Assembly: GCA_031289855.1 (NCBI GenBank)
Contig: JAITOR010000026.1
Span: forward strand, 1 to 46,348
Length of the DNA: 46,348 nt
Origin: Rickettsiales bacterium
GTDB lineage: Bacteria; Pseudomonadota; Alphaproteobacteria; Rickettsiales; UBA1997
Direction of reading: 5' to 3'
The notes under the pieces are model-generated. The model was given only the letters and a program-made list of their open reading frames with translations, was not told where the DNA came from and searched no databases. The translations under genes were made by a program, and so were the position numbers. Below, one piece after another: positions 17,485 through 25,644 of the stretch (position 1 is the stretch's first letter; every line of letters begins with the position of its first letter).

Positions 17485-17690
17485 AAAAAAAGTTTATTAC
17501 TTTTACTGATTAGAAAAGTATAAAGAAATAAATTGCGCTACTTAATCGTAACTTATTTTGTAAAGTCTTTAAAATTTTTAAAGGCAATCCAAAACATGAG
17601 AAAGTAGTTTTGTATTGCCTTAAAATTATTATAGATTAAATACAAAACAAGAATGGAAAATTTAGGAAGTAAAAACCATCTTACTTTTGT
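17485..17690 (-). ncRNA. tracrRNA-like transcript with natural single-guide layout (repeat-loop-anti-repeat-nexus-terminator)
   Basis: Read 5'-3' on the minus strand: a 42-nt leader (17690-17649); a repeat-like 42-mer from GTTTTGTATTTAATC to CAATACAAAAC (17648-17607); an 11-nt loop (17606-17596); an anti-repeat from GTTTTGGATTGCC to TTACAAAATAAG (17595-17552); a nexus-like hairpin GTTAC/GTAGC (17552-17537); and overlapping terminator hairpins ending in a T tract (17520-17485). GTTTTG.ATTGCCTT pairs over 14 of 15 positions, and GTTTTGTA pairs with TACAAAAT at the base. The ACAAAATAAG turn into the nexus is typical of tracrRNA. An internal TATAAT (17633-17628) could start a shorter form lacking the first half of the repeat. 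With the 587-base gap otherwise empty, this is the best Cas9 guide-RNA candidate in the window. Confidence 0.6.
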
Positions 17691-17696
17691 TTTAAT

Positions 17697-17725
17697 ATTA
17701 TTACTATATTAGATTTTAAAGTCAA
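17697..17725 (-). promoter_or_regulatory. Promoter of the tracrRNA-like transcript
   Basis: On the minus strand TTGACT (17725-17720) is followed by TAATAA (16-bp spacer) or TAATAT (19-bp spacer) within 17703-17695. The -35 block is identical over 21 bp to the one before cas1. Predicted start is near 17690. The remaining 17730-17870 holds only AT-rich sequence and a TATAAT at 17781. Confidence 0.5.
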
Positions 17726-17871
17726 ATTAATTTAGAAAATTTATTTTCAAAAAATACTTCCATGATTTGCATTTATGATGTATAATAAAATTATATAACA
17801 AATAATGCAGGAGAATAATTTGAAAAAGACATAAAAAAACGATTTTTGTAAATTCGTTTGAACTATTTTAA

Positions 17872-17900
17872 TTGACAAATTAAACTATTTTTTTTATGCT
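17872..17900 (+). promoter_or_regulatory. gltX promoter, TTGACA-17-TATGCT
   Basis: Consensus TTGACA (17872-17877), 17 bp, TATGCT (17895-17900), 29 bp before the gltX ATG. Confidence 0.6.
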
Positions 17901-17929
17901 CAATACTAATTCAATTATTATTGTAACTC

Positions 17930-19510
17930 ATGAAAAAAGATTTGGCAGAAAGGTTGGTTCCATCTAAACTAACCATCGCAGAGATTGAAACTAAGTATGG
18001 ACCACGACCACAAGGACAAGTTGTGACAAGATTTGCCCCATCTCCCACTGGTTATATGCATGTGGGTGGAGTGTGGAGTTCAATTTTGACTGAAAGGTTA
18101 GCCCATTCAAACAATGGGGTATGCTACCTACGAATTGAAGATACAGACCAAAAAAGAGAGGTGAAGGAAGCCGTTGATATTATCAGCAACACTCTCGATT
18201 ATTTGGGCATTAAATTTGATGAAGGTGTTAGACGAGGTGGTGATTATGGTTCCTACACTCAAAGTGAAAGATCTGATATTTATAAGGCTTACATACAAAA
18301 AATGTTAGTGGATGGCACGGCATACCCAAGTTTTGCCACACCAGAAGAATTGGAAAAAATGCGAAAAGAACAGGAAAAGATGAAGTTACGAACTGGACTT
18401 TATGGGCATTGGGCCAAGGAACGAGATTTGACTGATGAGCAGGTGGAGGAAAATTTAAAACAAAACAAATCATTTACTATAAATTTTAAATCCACTGGTG
18501 ATTACAAAAATAGAGTTCCAGTGGTGGATTTGATAAAAGGTAAAAGAATGTTGCCGGAAAATGATATGGATGTAGTGATATTGAAGGCTGGTGGACTACC
18601 AACTTACCATTTTGCACATGTGATTGACGATCACTTAATGCAAACCACCATTGTAAATAGAACGGATGAATGGTTTATCTCCACTCCTCTGCATTTGCAG
18701 ATGTTTCAATCTATGGGATGGAATCCGCCCGCATATTTACAGCCTGCACCTTTGCAAAAGTTGGATAATGGAGCGAAGCGAAAATTGAGTAAAAGGAAAG
18801 ATCCAGAGGCTGATTTTCGGTATTTTATGGAACAGGGCTATCCAAAAGAATCTATTATTGACTATAATATGAATCTACTTAACTCGAACTATGAAGACTG
18901 GCGAAAAGTTAATGGAAAGGCACCATATACCGATTTCCCTTTTGATTATAAAAAAATCAATGAAAGCGGAGCATTGCTTGATTTCAATAAATTGGACAAT
19001 ATAACAAAAAATTTTGTGGCCACTTTAACTGCCGAAGAATTATATGATAGATTGCTCGAATGGGCTAAAAATTATAATGAAAAATTGTTCAATTTAATGG
19101 ATAGCGAAAAAGCAAAGTTTGTTTCAATTTTTGAAATTGAAAGGAAAGACACGGATAGAGTTAGGAAAGACTATGGAAAAATGAGCGGAATTTACGAACA
19201 AATTACATATTTTTTTGATTTTGTGCCAATAAAAGATGAGGCGAATAGGGCTGTTATTGAGGATTATATAAAAGATTACAATATAAATCGTGATAAAGAA
19301 GAATGGTTTGAAAACATAAAAACTAAGGCTCTAAACAATGGATTTGCACTAAATAGCAAAGAATTTGTTGTTGATAAACACAGGGGAATTTTAAGTGATT
19401 TTGTGGCAATTTTTAGAACAAAATTAACTGGAATGAAAAATACACCAGACTTGTATGGAATAATGAAAGTTATGGGTATAGATGAAGTAAAAAAAAGATT
19501 AGAATTTTAA
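17930..19510 (+). CDS. gltX: Glutamate--tRNA ligase
   Basis: GluRS charges tRNA-Glu. The 526-residue class I synthetase has the HIGH-equivalent HVGG in PSPTGYMHVGG and the KMSKS-equivalent KRKLSKRKD, with RIEDTDQKRE and the typical Rossmann inserts between. It is at the upper end of the family's length. The divergent HIGH motif and the KLSKR form resemble the GluRS lineage of Clostridia and other low-GC groups more than classical proteobacterial GluRS, which might reflect transfer. It overlaps the end of the convergent exonuclease-helicase gene by 4 bp. Confidence 0.93.
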   Translation: MKKDLAERLVPSKLTIAEIETKYGPRPQGQVVTRFAPSPTGYMHVGGVWSSILTERLAHSNNGVCYLRIEDTDQKREVKEAVDIISNTLDYLGIKFDEGVRRGGDYGSYTQSERSDIYKAYIQKMLVDGTAYPSFATPEELEKMRKEQEKMKLRTGLYGHWAKERDLTDEQVEENLKQNKSFTINFKSTGDYKNRVPVVDLIKGKRMLPENDMDVVILKAGGLPTYHFAHVIDDHLMQTTIVNRTDEWFISTPLHLQMFQSMGWNPPAYLQPAPLQKLDNGAKRKLSKRKDPEADFRYFMEQGYPKESIIDYNMNLLNSNYEDWRKVNGKAPYTDFPFDYKKINESGALLDFNKLDNITKNFVATLTAEELYDRLLEWAKNYNEKLFNLMDSEKAKFVSIFEIERKDTDRVRKDYGKMSGIYEQITYFFDFVPIKDEANRAVIEDYIKDYNINRDKEEWFENIKTKALNNGFALNSKEFVVDKHRGILSDFVAIFRTKLTGMKNTPDLYGIMKVMGIDEVKKRLEF

Positions 19511-21354
19511 TTTTTAGAACTATTCTTTTTATAAAAATCAATAACTTTTTTGTTTGCTTTAACTTTTTTTATGTCAAAACTATCCAAGTATAGTCCCTCG
19601 ACGCTTTTTACCCTTGAAATTGCAACATATATTTGCCCATCAGCGAATGCTCTTCCTAAATCACATTTGATTTTTTCTAATGTCATTCCTTGTGATTTAT
19701 GCACTGTTATAGCCCAAGCAAGTATTAATGGCACTTGATACATCACGGCTTCGACTTCGACTTCTTCACTCTCTTCGTTGTATTTTTCAATTGCCCAAGT
19801 ATCTGGCACAATTTCAATGATTTCCCCATTTGTAAAACTAACAATTGGAAAACCATTTTTGTTAAAATCTTTCACGATGCCAATACTTCCATTCATAATT
19901 CCTTTTTTGGAGTAAGTATTTTTTAGCATCATCACTTGACCGTCAATTTTTAATGTCAATCTATCCCTTGCAATACAATTTTTTTTCATTTGTTCCACCT
20001 TATTTTCCTTACCTTCGTACTTGGCTATATAAGTTTTTTGCTTTGTGTCTAATTTTGCTAATTTATCGTTGTTTATACTTTCCACTTGCGCATTATGAGT
20101 GCCTAAAATTGTAGGTTCATAATCGGTGGAAATATCTTTCCTTTGGTAACAATATCGCAACAATTCTATGTCATCTTTTTGTAAATCACCAAATCTCAAA
20201 TTATTTAACATTTGTATAAGTTTATTATCATTTTGCCTATAAATATCAGTTAATTCAACATATTCTATGTTTGCTTTTTCCCAAGATTCACTTTCAAAGC
20301 AAAAATTCTCATCGTTAACCGGTGGTAATTGCAAAAAATCACCAAAAAGTATAAGTTGAATGCCACCGAATGGAGCATCATTTCGTCTAATTACTTGTAA
20401 TATCGTATTAAACATATTAAATAAATCGGCAGAAATCATGGAAATTTCATCTATTGCAAGCATTTCCGCTTTTTGCAGTTTTTTTCTTATGTTAATGGCA
20501 GGTTTAGATAGCAAAAATTCCAATATTTTTTGTAATGGCAGATCACCTTTTCCCAAAGCAGCCCATGAATGTAAAGTTTGCCCTCCAACATTGATGGCGG
20601 CTATACCTGTGGATGCAGTTATGTGCAAATTTTTATATTTTTGTCTCAAAAAATTTAACAGATAAGACTTTCCTGTGCCTGCAGCACCAGTAATAAACAC
20701 ATTTTTACCTCTTTCAATCAAATCTACAGCAAATTTTTGTGATTTTGATAAAGTAAATTCCATACCATCTTCAACCCCTTTAACTTCAGCATCTATTTCA
20801 ACAACCTCTTGTTTTCTAAAATAATCCTTAACAGCCTTTTCATTCAATAAATTTTGATACACCTTTACTAATATTTTTGTATCAATCATGGCCCCATGAA
20901 ACTCCTCTCTTTCACTCAAACTAATTCCATATTTAACCGCCAAAGCATCCAGAGTTTTTGTGCCCTTGCCTTTCTCTTTAATCACAACCTTTGCAAGTTC
21001 CAATGTATCAATTACAGCATTTGTCAACGGAATTTTACCCATTCTTAATAATTCCATATTTAGAAAATTCATATCAAAATTCGCATTATGAGCAATAAGT
21101 GTGTCGTCATCAATAAATTTCAATAGTTCATCAGCAATTTCTGCAAATTTTGGTTGATTTTTTAACATTTTGTCGGTAAGTCCAGTAATTTCAATGCTAT
21201 CTTCACTATTTTTTCGTTCAGGATTTATCAAGGTATAAAAAGTTTTACCAGTTTCCACCCTATCAATTAACTCGATACAACCAATGGAAATAATTCTATC
21301 ATCTTTATCTGTGTGTAAACCCGTAGTTTCCGTATCAAAACAAATTTCTCTCAT
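19507..21354 (-). CDS. DnaQ-type 3'-5' exonuclease fused to a Pif1-family helicase
   Basis: A 615-residue two-domain protein. Residues 1-175 are a DEDDh exonuclease like DNA polymerase III epsilon: FDTETTG (Asp8, Glu10), AHNANFDMNFL, and HGAMIDTK for the third motif. A linker of about 30 residues leads to a superfamily 1B helicase of the Pif1 type: GAAGTGKS, LAIDEISMISADLF, GDFLQLPPV, DIYRQND and, near the end, AITVHKSQGMTLEKIKCDLG with YVAISRVKS. All catalytic motifs are intact. The N-terminus starts exactly as a stand-alone epsilon subunit would, so this could be the cell's proofreading subunit with a helicase attached, or a separate repair enzyme. It lies alone, convergent with gltX. Confidence 0.9.
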   Translation of the reverse strand: MREICFDTETTGLHTDKDDRIISIGCIELIDRVETGKTFYTLINPERKNSEDSIEITGLTDKMLKNQPKFAEIADELLKFIDDDTLIAHNANFDMNFLNMELLRMGKIPLTNAVIDTLELAKVVIKEKGKGTKTLDALAVKYGISLSEREEFHGAMIDTKILVKVYQNLLNEKAVKDYFRKQEVVEIDAEVKGVEDGMEFTLSKSQKFAVDLIERGKNVFITGAAGTGKSYLLNFLRQKYKNLHITASTGIAAINVGGQTLHSWAALGKGDLPLQKILEFLLSKPAINIRKKLQKAEMLAIDEISMISADLFNMFNTILQVIRRNDAPFGGIQLILFGDFLQLPPVNDENFCFESESWEKANIEYVELTDIYRQNDNKLIQMLNNLRFGDLQKDDIELLRYCYQRKDISTDYEPTILGTHNAQVESINNDKLAKLDTKQKTYIAKYEGKENKVEQMKKNCIARDRLTLKIDGQVMMLKNTYSKKGIMNGSIGIVKDFNKNGFPIVSFTNGEIIEIVPDTWAIEKYNEESEEVEVEAVMYQVPLILAWAITVHKSQGMTLEKIKCDLGRAFADGQIYVAISRVKSVEGLYLDSFDIKKVKANKKVIDFYKKNSSKN

Positions 21355-21454
21355 TTTATAATTGATAGTAGTATATAATTAAAATTCAAATTTATTTGCA
21401 TTTTATATTTTTATTTTAATAATTACACTATATAGAATAAATTTTTATTAGAAT

Positions 21455-21727
21455 ATGGCAAATGTTAAAGCGACAAAGAAGGCAATTAGAGTTATAAAAA
21501 GGAAGACTGATATAAACAAAAATCGTCGAAGTAGAGTTAAAACTTTTCTTAGAAAAGTTAATGATGCAATTAGTGCAAATGAAACTGACAATGCAAGAAA
21601 AGCATTCGTAGAATTTGAATCCGAAATAATGAAAGCGGTGAAAAATGGCATTTTCAAAAAAAATACTGCAATTAGAAAATTAACAAGATTGGCGGGACAT
21701 ATTAGAAAAATCAACACTGCAAAATAA
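21455..21727 (+). CDS. rpsT: 30S ribosomal protein S20
   Basis: S20 is a primary 16S rRNA-binding protein of the small subunit. The 90-residue basic protein begins MANVKATKKAIRVIKRKTD and has the conserved NGIFKKNTAIRKLTRLA near the end, matching bacterial S20 over its full length. A TTGCAT element (about 21396) upstream resembles the -35 of other housekeeping promoters here. secF starts 8 bp after its stop, so the two are probably co-transcribed. Confidence 0.97.
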   Translation: MANVKATKKAIRVIKRKTDINKNRRSRVKTFLRKVNDAISANETDNARKAFVEFESEIMKAVKNGIFKKNTAIRKLTRLAGHIRKINTAK

Positions 21728-21735
21728 TAAATAAA

Positions 21736-22584
21736 ATGCAAAATACAAAAGAATATTTTGACTTCATGAAATTGAAAATGATTGGTTTTGTGATATCAAT
21801 CATTTTAATTGTTGGAAGTTTTGTTAGTTTTTTTGTCAAAGGTTTAAACTTTGGCATTGATTTTACTGGTGGACTTTTATTTGATATAACAACCGATATT
21901 AATATTGGCGAGTTGCGAGAAACATTGATAAAAGGAAATGTCAATGATTTTAGTGTACAAAGTTATGGTGCGAATAGTTTTATCATTAGAGTGTCACAAA
22001 ATCAAAATGACCACAAAGAAGTGGCAAACAATGTAAAAAGCATATTAAAAGATGCAACATATAATAAAATTGATTTTGTGGGACCGCAGGTAGGTGAAGA
22101 ATTGATTAAAAATGGAATAATAGCCTTTATATTATCAATTCTTGTGATTTCAATATATATATGGATTAGATTTGAGTGGGATTTTTCAATTGGTGTGATA
22201 ATTACATTAATACATGACATTTTAATTTTATTTGGCATCTATTCTTTTTTCCAGATTGATTTTGATTTAACTTCAATTGCTGCAATTTTAACTGTCATGG
22301 GTTATTCTATGAATGATACTGTTGTGATTTATGATAGATTGCGGGAATTTTTACCAAAGTATAAGAGTGAAACATTAACTTCAATTATAAATAGAAGTTT
22401 AACCACAACATTTAGACGAACCTTACTTACATCATCCACAACTTTAATCAGTTTATTTGTATTAGGTTTTGTGGGAGGCGATAGCATCAAAAATTTCAGT
22501 TTAATTGTATTTATTGGTATTATAATTGGAACATATTCATCATTTTTAATATCAGCACCCGCATTGTTGTATATAAAAAAATAG
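21736..22584 (+). CDS. secF: Protein translocase subunit SecF
   Basis: SecF, with SecD, uses the proton gradient to pull exported proteins through SecYEG. The 282-residue membrane protein has the first segment near residues 15-34, the FGIDFTGG motif, a periplasmic domain, and five more segments including YSMNDTVVIYDRLRE. The length is normal. SecD is not next to it, unlike most genomes, so the pair is split. It is likely read through from rpsT. Confidence 0.96.
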   Translation: MQNTKEYFDFMKLKMIGFVISIILIVGSFVSFFVKGLNFGIDFTGGLLFDITTDINIGELRETLIKGNVNDFSVQSYGANSFIIRVSQNQNDHKEVANNVKSILKDATYNKIDFVGPQVGEELIKNGIIAFILSILVISIYIWIRFEWDFSIGVIITLIHDILILFGIYSFFQIDFDLTSIAAILTVMGYSMNDTVVIYDRLREFLPKYKSETLTSIINRSLTTTFRRTLLTSSTTLISLFVLGFVGGDSIKNFSLIVFIGIIIGTYSSFLISAPALLYIKK

Positions 22585-22642
22585 ATTAAAAAACAAATGA
22601 ATGACATAATATTGGATATGTTTTTGTATGTGTATTCGATGA

Positions 22643-23143
22643 TTATCCATTTAATTGATTAATGTGATTTTTTAACAATACATATACGGCACCACCACCA
22701 CCATCTTTTGGCGCTGCATCACAATATTTTATAACTCTGTTTGCAAAATATGCCTCTTTAAACCATTCTTGTAAATTGTTTTTAATGGTATCATTTGTGT
22801 TGGAATTTAAGCCCTTACCCGTTATAATTAACAAACATCTATAATTATTTGACACGGCCATTTCAATAAAATTATACACTCTATTGTGAGCATTTTCCAA
22901 TATACAACCATGTAAATCAAGTCTTGCATCAATTTGTAAATTTCCACCTTTTAGCTTTTTATCTAAATTTTTGTCAATGCCAAGACTTTTACATTTTTCT
23001 AACACAAAATCACTCTTTTCATCATAAAAAAAATAATCTCGTGACACATTTTTAATATTCTTATATTCTGATTTTATTACCAGTCTATTACCTTTATTGA
23101 CCAATGGATTGCATGTTTTTTTAAAATTTTCCCATTCCATCAT
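22643..23143 (-). CDS. Smr-domain protein
   Basis: A 166-residue protein whose C-terminal half is an Smr domain: LDLHGCILENAHNRVYNFIE and LLIITGKGLNS carry the LDLHG and TGKG signatures. Smr domains nick nucleic acid, and stand-alone proteins of this kind are common in Proteobacteria. The N-terminal half is Lys-rich and not recognised. Its ATG overlaps the stop of the deaminase gene (TAATG), so translation is coupled. Confidence 0.88.
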   Translation of the reverse strand: MMEWENFKKTCNPLVNKGNRLVIKSEYKNIKNVSRDYFFYDEKSDFVLEKCKSLGIDKNLDKKLKGGNLQIDARLDLHGCILENAHNRVYNFIEMAVSNNYRCLLIITGKGLNSNTNDTIKNNLQEWFKEAYFANRVIKYCDAAPKDGGGGAVYVLLKNHINQLNG

Positions 23144-23631
23144 TATATTTCAAATTCAATGCCATTTTCTTTTAAATCCTCAATAAAAGTTTTACCTTTT
23201 AAATTTCTTTGTTTAACACCACTTCCCTTCATTAATCTCACAACGGCTTCCAATCTTTCTGGTGTGCCAGTGGATTTATTTAAAGTAAATAAACTATCGT
23301 AAACCACTTCCTTAATTCCGGCCTCAATTATGTGTTTAAAACAATTATCACAAGAGGCTATTGTACAATACAACTTACATCCCATCAATGGCTCTCTGGC
23401 ATTTAAAATTGCTCGCATTTCAGCATGTATATCCAACATATAATACATAGGTTTTTCGTAAGTCATGTATTTCATATTCATATTGGCAATCAAATCGTTA
23501 TATCCAGCAGACATAATATGGTCGTTATCATTAACAATAATGCAGCCAACTTTTGTTCCGGGATTTTTTGAACCCACAGCAACTGCTCTTGCAATATTCA
23601 TAAAATATTCATCACTCATTTTATTTGTCAT
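23143..23631 (-). CDS. Deoxycytidylate (dCMP) deaminase family protein
   Basis: A zinc-dependent deaminase that probably converts dCMP to dUMP, feeding dTMP synthesis. The 162-residue protein has zinc ligands in HAEMRAIL (His, catalytic Glu) and CTIASCDNC (the two Cys), and the N-terminal pattern SKNPGTKVGCIIV of the ComEB/dCMP deaminase group. The start at 23631 has AAGAG six bases upstream; MSDEYF four codons later is an alternative. The dTMP kinase-like gene elsewhere in the window would act downstream. Confidence 0.85.
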   Translation of the reverse strand: MTNKMSDEYFMNIARAVAVGSKNPGTKVGCIIVNDNDHIMSAGYNDLIANMNMKYMTYEKPMYYMLDIHAEMRAILNAREPLMGCKLYCTIASCDNCFKHIIEAGIKEVVYDSLFTLNKSTGTPERLEAVVRLMKGSGVKQRNLKGKTFIEDLKENGIEFEI

Positions 23632-23705
23632 TTTACTCTTATATTAATTAATGTAATATCAAGTGTATAAAAGTATAAAAAAAATGCAAATTAAATATAA
23701 GATAA

Positions 23706-25403
23706 TTATTTTTCTTGTGACGAACATATCTCTTTATAAATTTCATTTTTCTTCAACAATTCTTCATGTTTTCCTATTCCTTTTATAACGCCCCTCTCCA
23801 TTACAACAATTTTATCTGCATCACAAATAGATAATACCCTTTGGGCGATTATAATTTTTGTCATATGGCTCAATTCTTCTTTAAAAACCTTTCTTATTTT
23901 TGCATCAGTCACCATATCAACAGCACTCATGGAATCATCTAAAATAATAATTTTTGGATTTTTTAATAGGGCTCTTGCTATACATAATCGTTGTTTTTGC
24001 CCGCCAGATAAATTAGTGGCATCTCTTTCTAAATATGTATCAAAACCATTTGGCAATTTTTCAATAAATTCCATCGCTTGTACTTGTTTACAAACTTTTA
24101 TTAAATCACTGTCATTTGCTCTTTCATTACCCCATAACAAATTTTCCCTAATTGTTCCTGAAAATAGAACATTTTTTTGTAAAACCATTGCAACTTGTTC
24201 TCGCAAATATTTTAATCTATATTTTTTAACATCATTTTTACCAATTACAATTTCACCACTTGATACATCACTCAATCTTGGTAATAATTGCACCAATGTG
24301 CTTTTTCCACTTGCTGTTCCACCTATAATTCCTATCGTTTCTCCATCATTTATTATTAAATTTATGCCTTTCAATATTAATTTTTTATCATAGGCAAAAT
24401 TTACATTTTTAAATTCAATTGAACCGTCTTTTAAACGTAGTTCATTGATATTGTCTTTTATGTTAATTTTCTCATCAAAAATTTCATTTATTCGTATAAT
24501 GGAAGGTAAAGAAATAGAATAGTCCATTGTTATGACGCTTACACTTTTTAACTGTGCTAAAATTTGATACGTATAAACGAGAAATGCTGATACTTGTCCT
24601 ATTTTCATTTCTCCTTTTATTACATACTTTGCCCCCAAGTAAGTAATAAATAAAATACATAAATTTACTGCAAATTCTTGTGTTGGTTCCAATAAAGCAA
24701 ATATTTTTTCAGTAAATTTTTGTGTTTTTCTAAAATCATTTGATATTTTTTGAAATTTTGTAATTTCTTTTTTTTCTCTAACAAAACTTTTTATAAATCT
24801 AATGTTACTTAAATTTTCTTGCACAATTAAATTTATTTCATCTGTTTGTTTAAAAAGTTTTTTCATTTTTTGATATGTAAAATACACTATTAATAAAACC
24901 ATTATCAACAAAATTGGAGCAGCAATTACAAAAATGATTGATAATTTTTTTGCAATAATAACTGCCATGATAAAAGCACCTATCATCATACATGGTGCCC
25001 TTGCTCCACTTCTTGTGAGACGAGAAAAAACATTTTGAATATTTTTCACATCATATGTCAATCTTGTAATTAAAGATGAATTTGAAAATTTATTTATATT
25101 ATTAGAAGAAAAATCCTGTATTTTATTAAACAATTCTTTTCTTAAATTCCTTGCAAGACCAGTGGAAGCGAGTGCTGAAAATTTTGCACCGAGTATTCCA
25201 AAAAATAATGAAAACAACGATAGCGAAGCATAACAAATGCTATATTTTATAATTGCCTTTTTTCCTTCAATTAGACCATCATCAATCAATACAGAAAATA
25301 CAAATGGGGCTACAAAATCAGTTGCCGCCTCCAACATCATTACAAGAATTGAAAAAAAAGTATATTTTTTATATTCACCAATGTGTTTTAACAATTTTAG
25401 CAC
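23706..25403 (-). CDS. ABC exporter half-transporter with a degenerate nucleotide site (heterodimer partner A)
   Basis: A 565-residue fusion of six membrane helices and an ATP-binding domain, as in the LmrC/EfrA type of multidrug or lipid exporter. Walker A is GTASGKST and the signature is LSGGQKQRL. Walker B reads IIILDDSMSAVD, with Asp where the catalytic Glu should be, the mark of the degenerate half of an asymmetric heterodimer. The matching canonical half is at 29599-31356, 4 kb away on the other strand. Translation starts at GTG 25403, directly after the stop of a 51-codon ORF and with GGAGG upstream. The substrate is unknown. Confidence 0.9.
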   Translation of the reverse strand: MLKLLKHIGEYKKYTFFSILVMMLEAATDFVAPFVFSVLIDDGLIEGKKAIIKYSICYASLSLFSLFFGILGAKFSALASTGLARNLRKELFNKIQDFSSNNINKFSNSSLITRLTYDVKNIQNVFSRLTRSGARAPCMMIGAFIMAVIIAKKLSIIFVIAAPILLIMVLLIVYFTYQKMKKLFKQTDEINLIVQENLSNIRFIKSFVREKKEITKFQKISNDFRKTQKFTEKIFALLEPTQEFAVNLCILFITYLGAKYVIKGEMKIGQVSAFLVYTYQILAQLKSVSVITMDYSISLPSIIRINEIFDEKINIKDNINELRLKDGSIEFKNVNFAYDKKLILKGINLIINDGETIGIIGGTASGKSTLVQLLPRLSDVSSGEIVIGKNDVKKYRLKYLREQVAMVLQKNVLFSGTIRENLLWGNERANDSDLIKVCKQVQAMEFIEKLPNGFDTYLERDATNLSGGQKQRLCIARALLKNPKIIILDDSMSAVDMVTDAKIRKVFKEELSHMTKIIIAQRVLSICDADKIVVMERGVIKGIGKHEELLKKNEIYKEICSSQEK

Positions 25404-25559
25404 TTAAATAAACATCCTCCTTACGAAAGAAGTTATTGCTTCGCTATTTTTTAAAAAAAAATACAAAAAAATATAAAACAATAGCATATATGGATTCATA
25501 AGGACTTCTTTTATCCATTTCCACAATTTACCAATTTTTTCTTTTAATTTGCTAAACAT
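25404..25559 (-). CDS. 51-residue membrane protein upstream of the ABC exporter
   Basis: A short ORF from ATG 25559 to TAA 25406-25404. The first 20 residues are basic and amphipathic (KLKEKIGKLWKWIKEVL). One hydrophobic helix follows (MLLFYIFLYFFL) and then a basic tail (SFVRRMFI). The stop TAA touches the exporter's GTG start, and the exporter's GGAGG lies inside this ORF, so the two are coupled. No family is recognised. It could be a small accessory subunit, or a leader whose translation exposes the exporter's ribosome site. Confidence 0.5.
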   Translation of the reverse strand: MFSKLKEKIGKLWKWIKEVLMNPYMLLFYIFLYFFLKNSEAITSFVRRMFI

Positions 25560-25588
25560 ATCAAATGTATATTGTAAAATATAAAAAA

Positions 25589-25616
25589 TTGCAAATTTAT
25601 TTTAATACACTATTAA
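25589..25616 (+). promoter_or_regulatory. Promoter of the glmU-like gene, TTGCAA-16-TATTAA
   Basis: TTGCAA (25589-25594), 16 bp, TATTAA (25611-25616), 28 bp before the ATG at 25645. Same form as the uvrA, ftsH and methylase promoters. Confidence 0.45.
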
Positions 25617-25644
25617 TAATAATTATTAAACATTTTTTTATATT

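Noticed and set aside
17649..17690. The leader of the tracrRNA-like transcript as a guide against the cas9 promoter, as in S. pyogenes
   Set aside because: The best match near the cas9 start is nine bases, with the last four guide bases mismatched. A ten-base match in cas2 is at the wrong end of the guide. Both are plausible by chance in AT-rich DNA.
17447..17720. Four TTATTA(C/T)...GATTAG-like copies read as a degenerate CRISPR array
   Set aside because: Spacing is irregular (53, 126, 73) and two of the copies are better explained as promoters on the minus strand.
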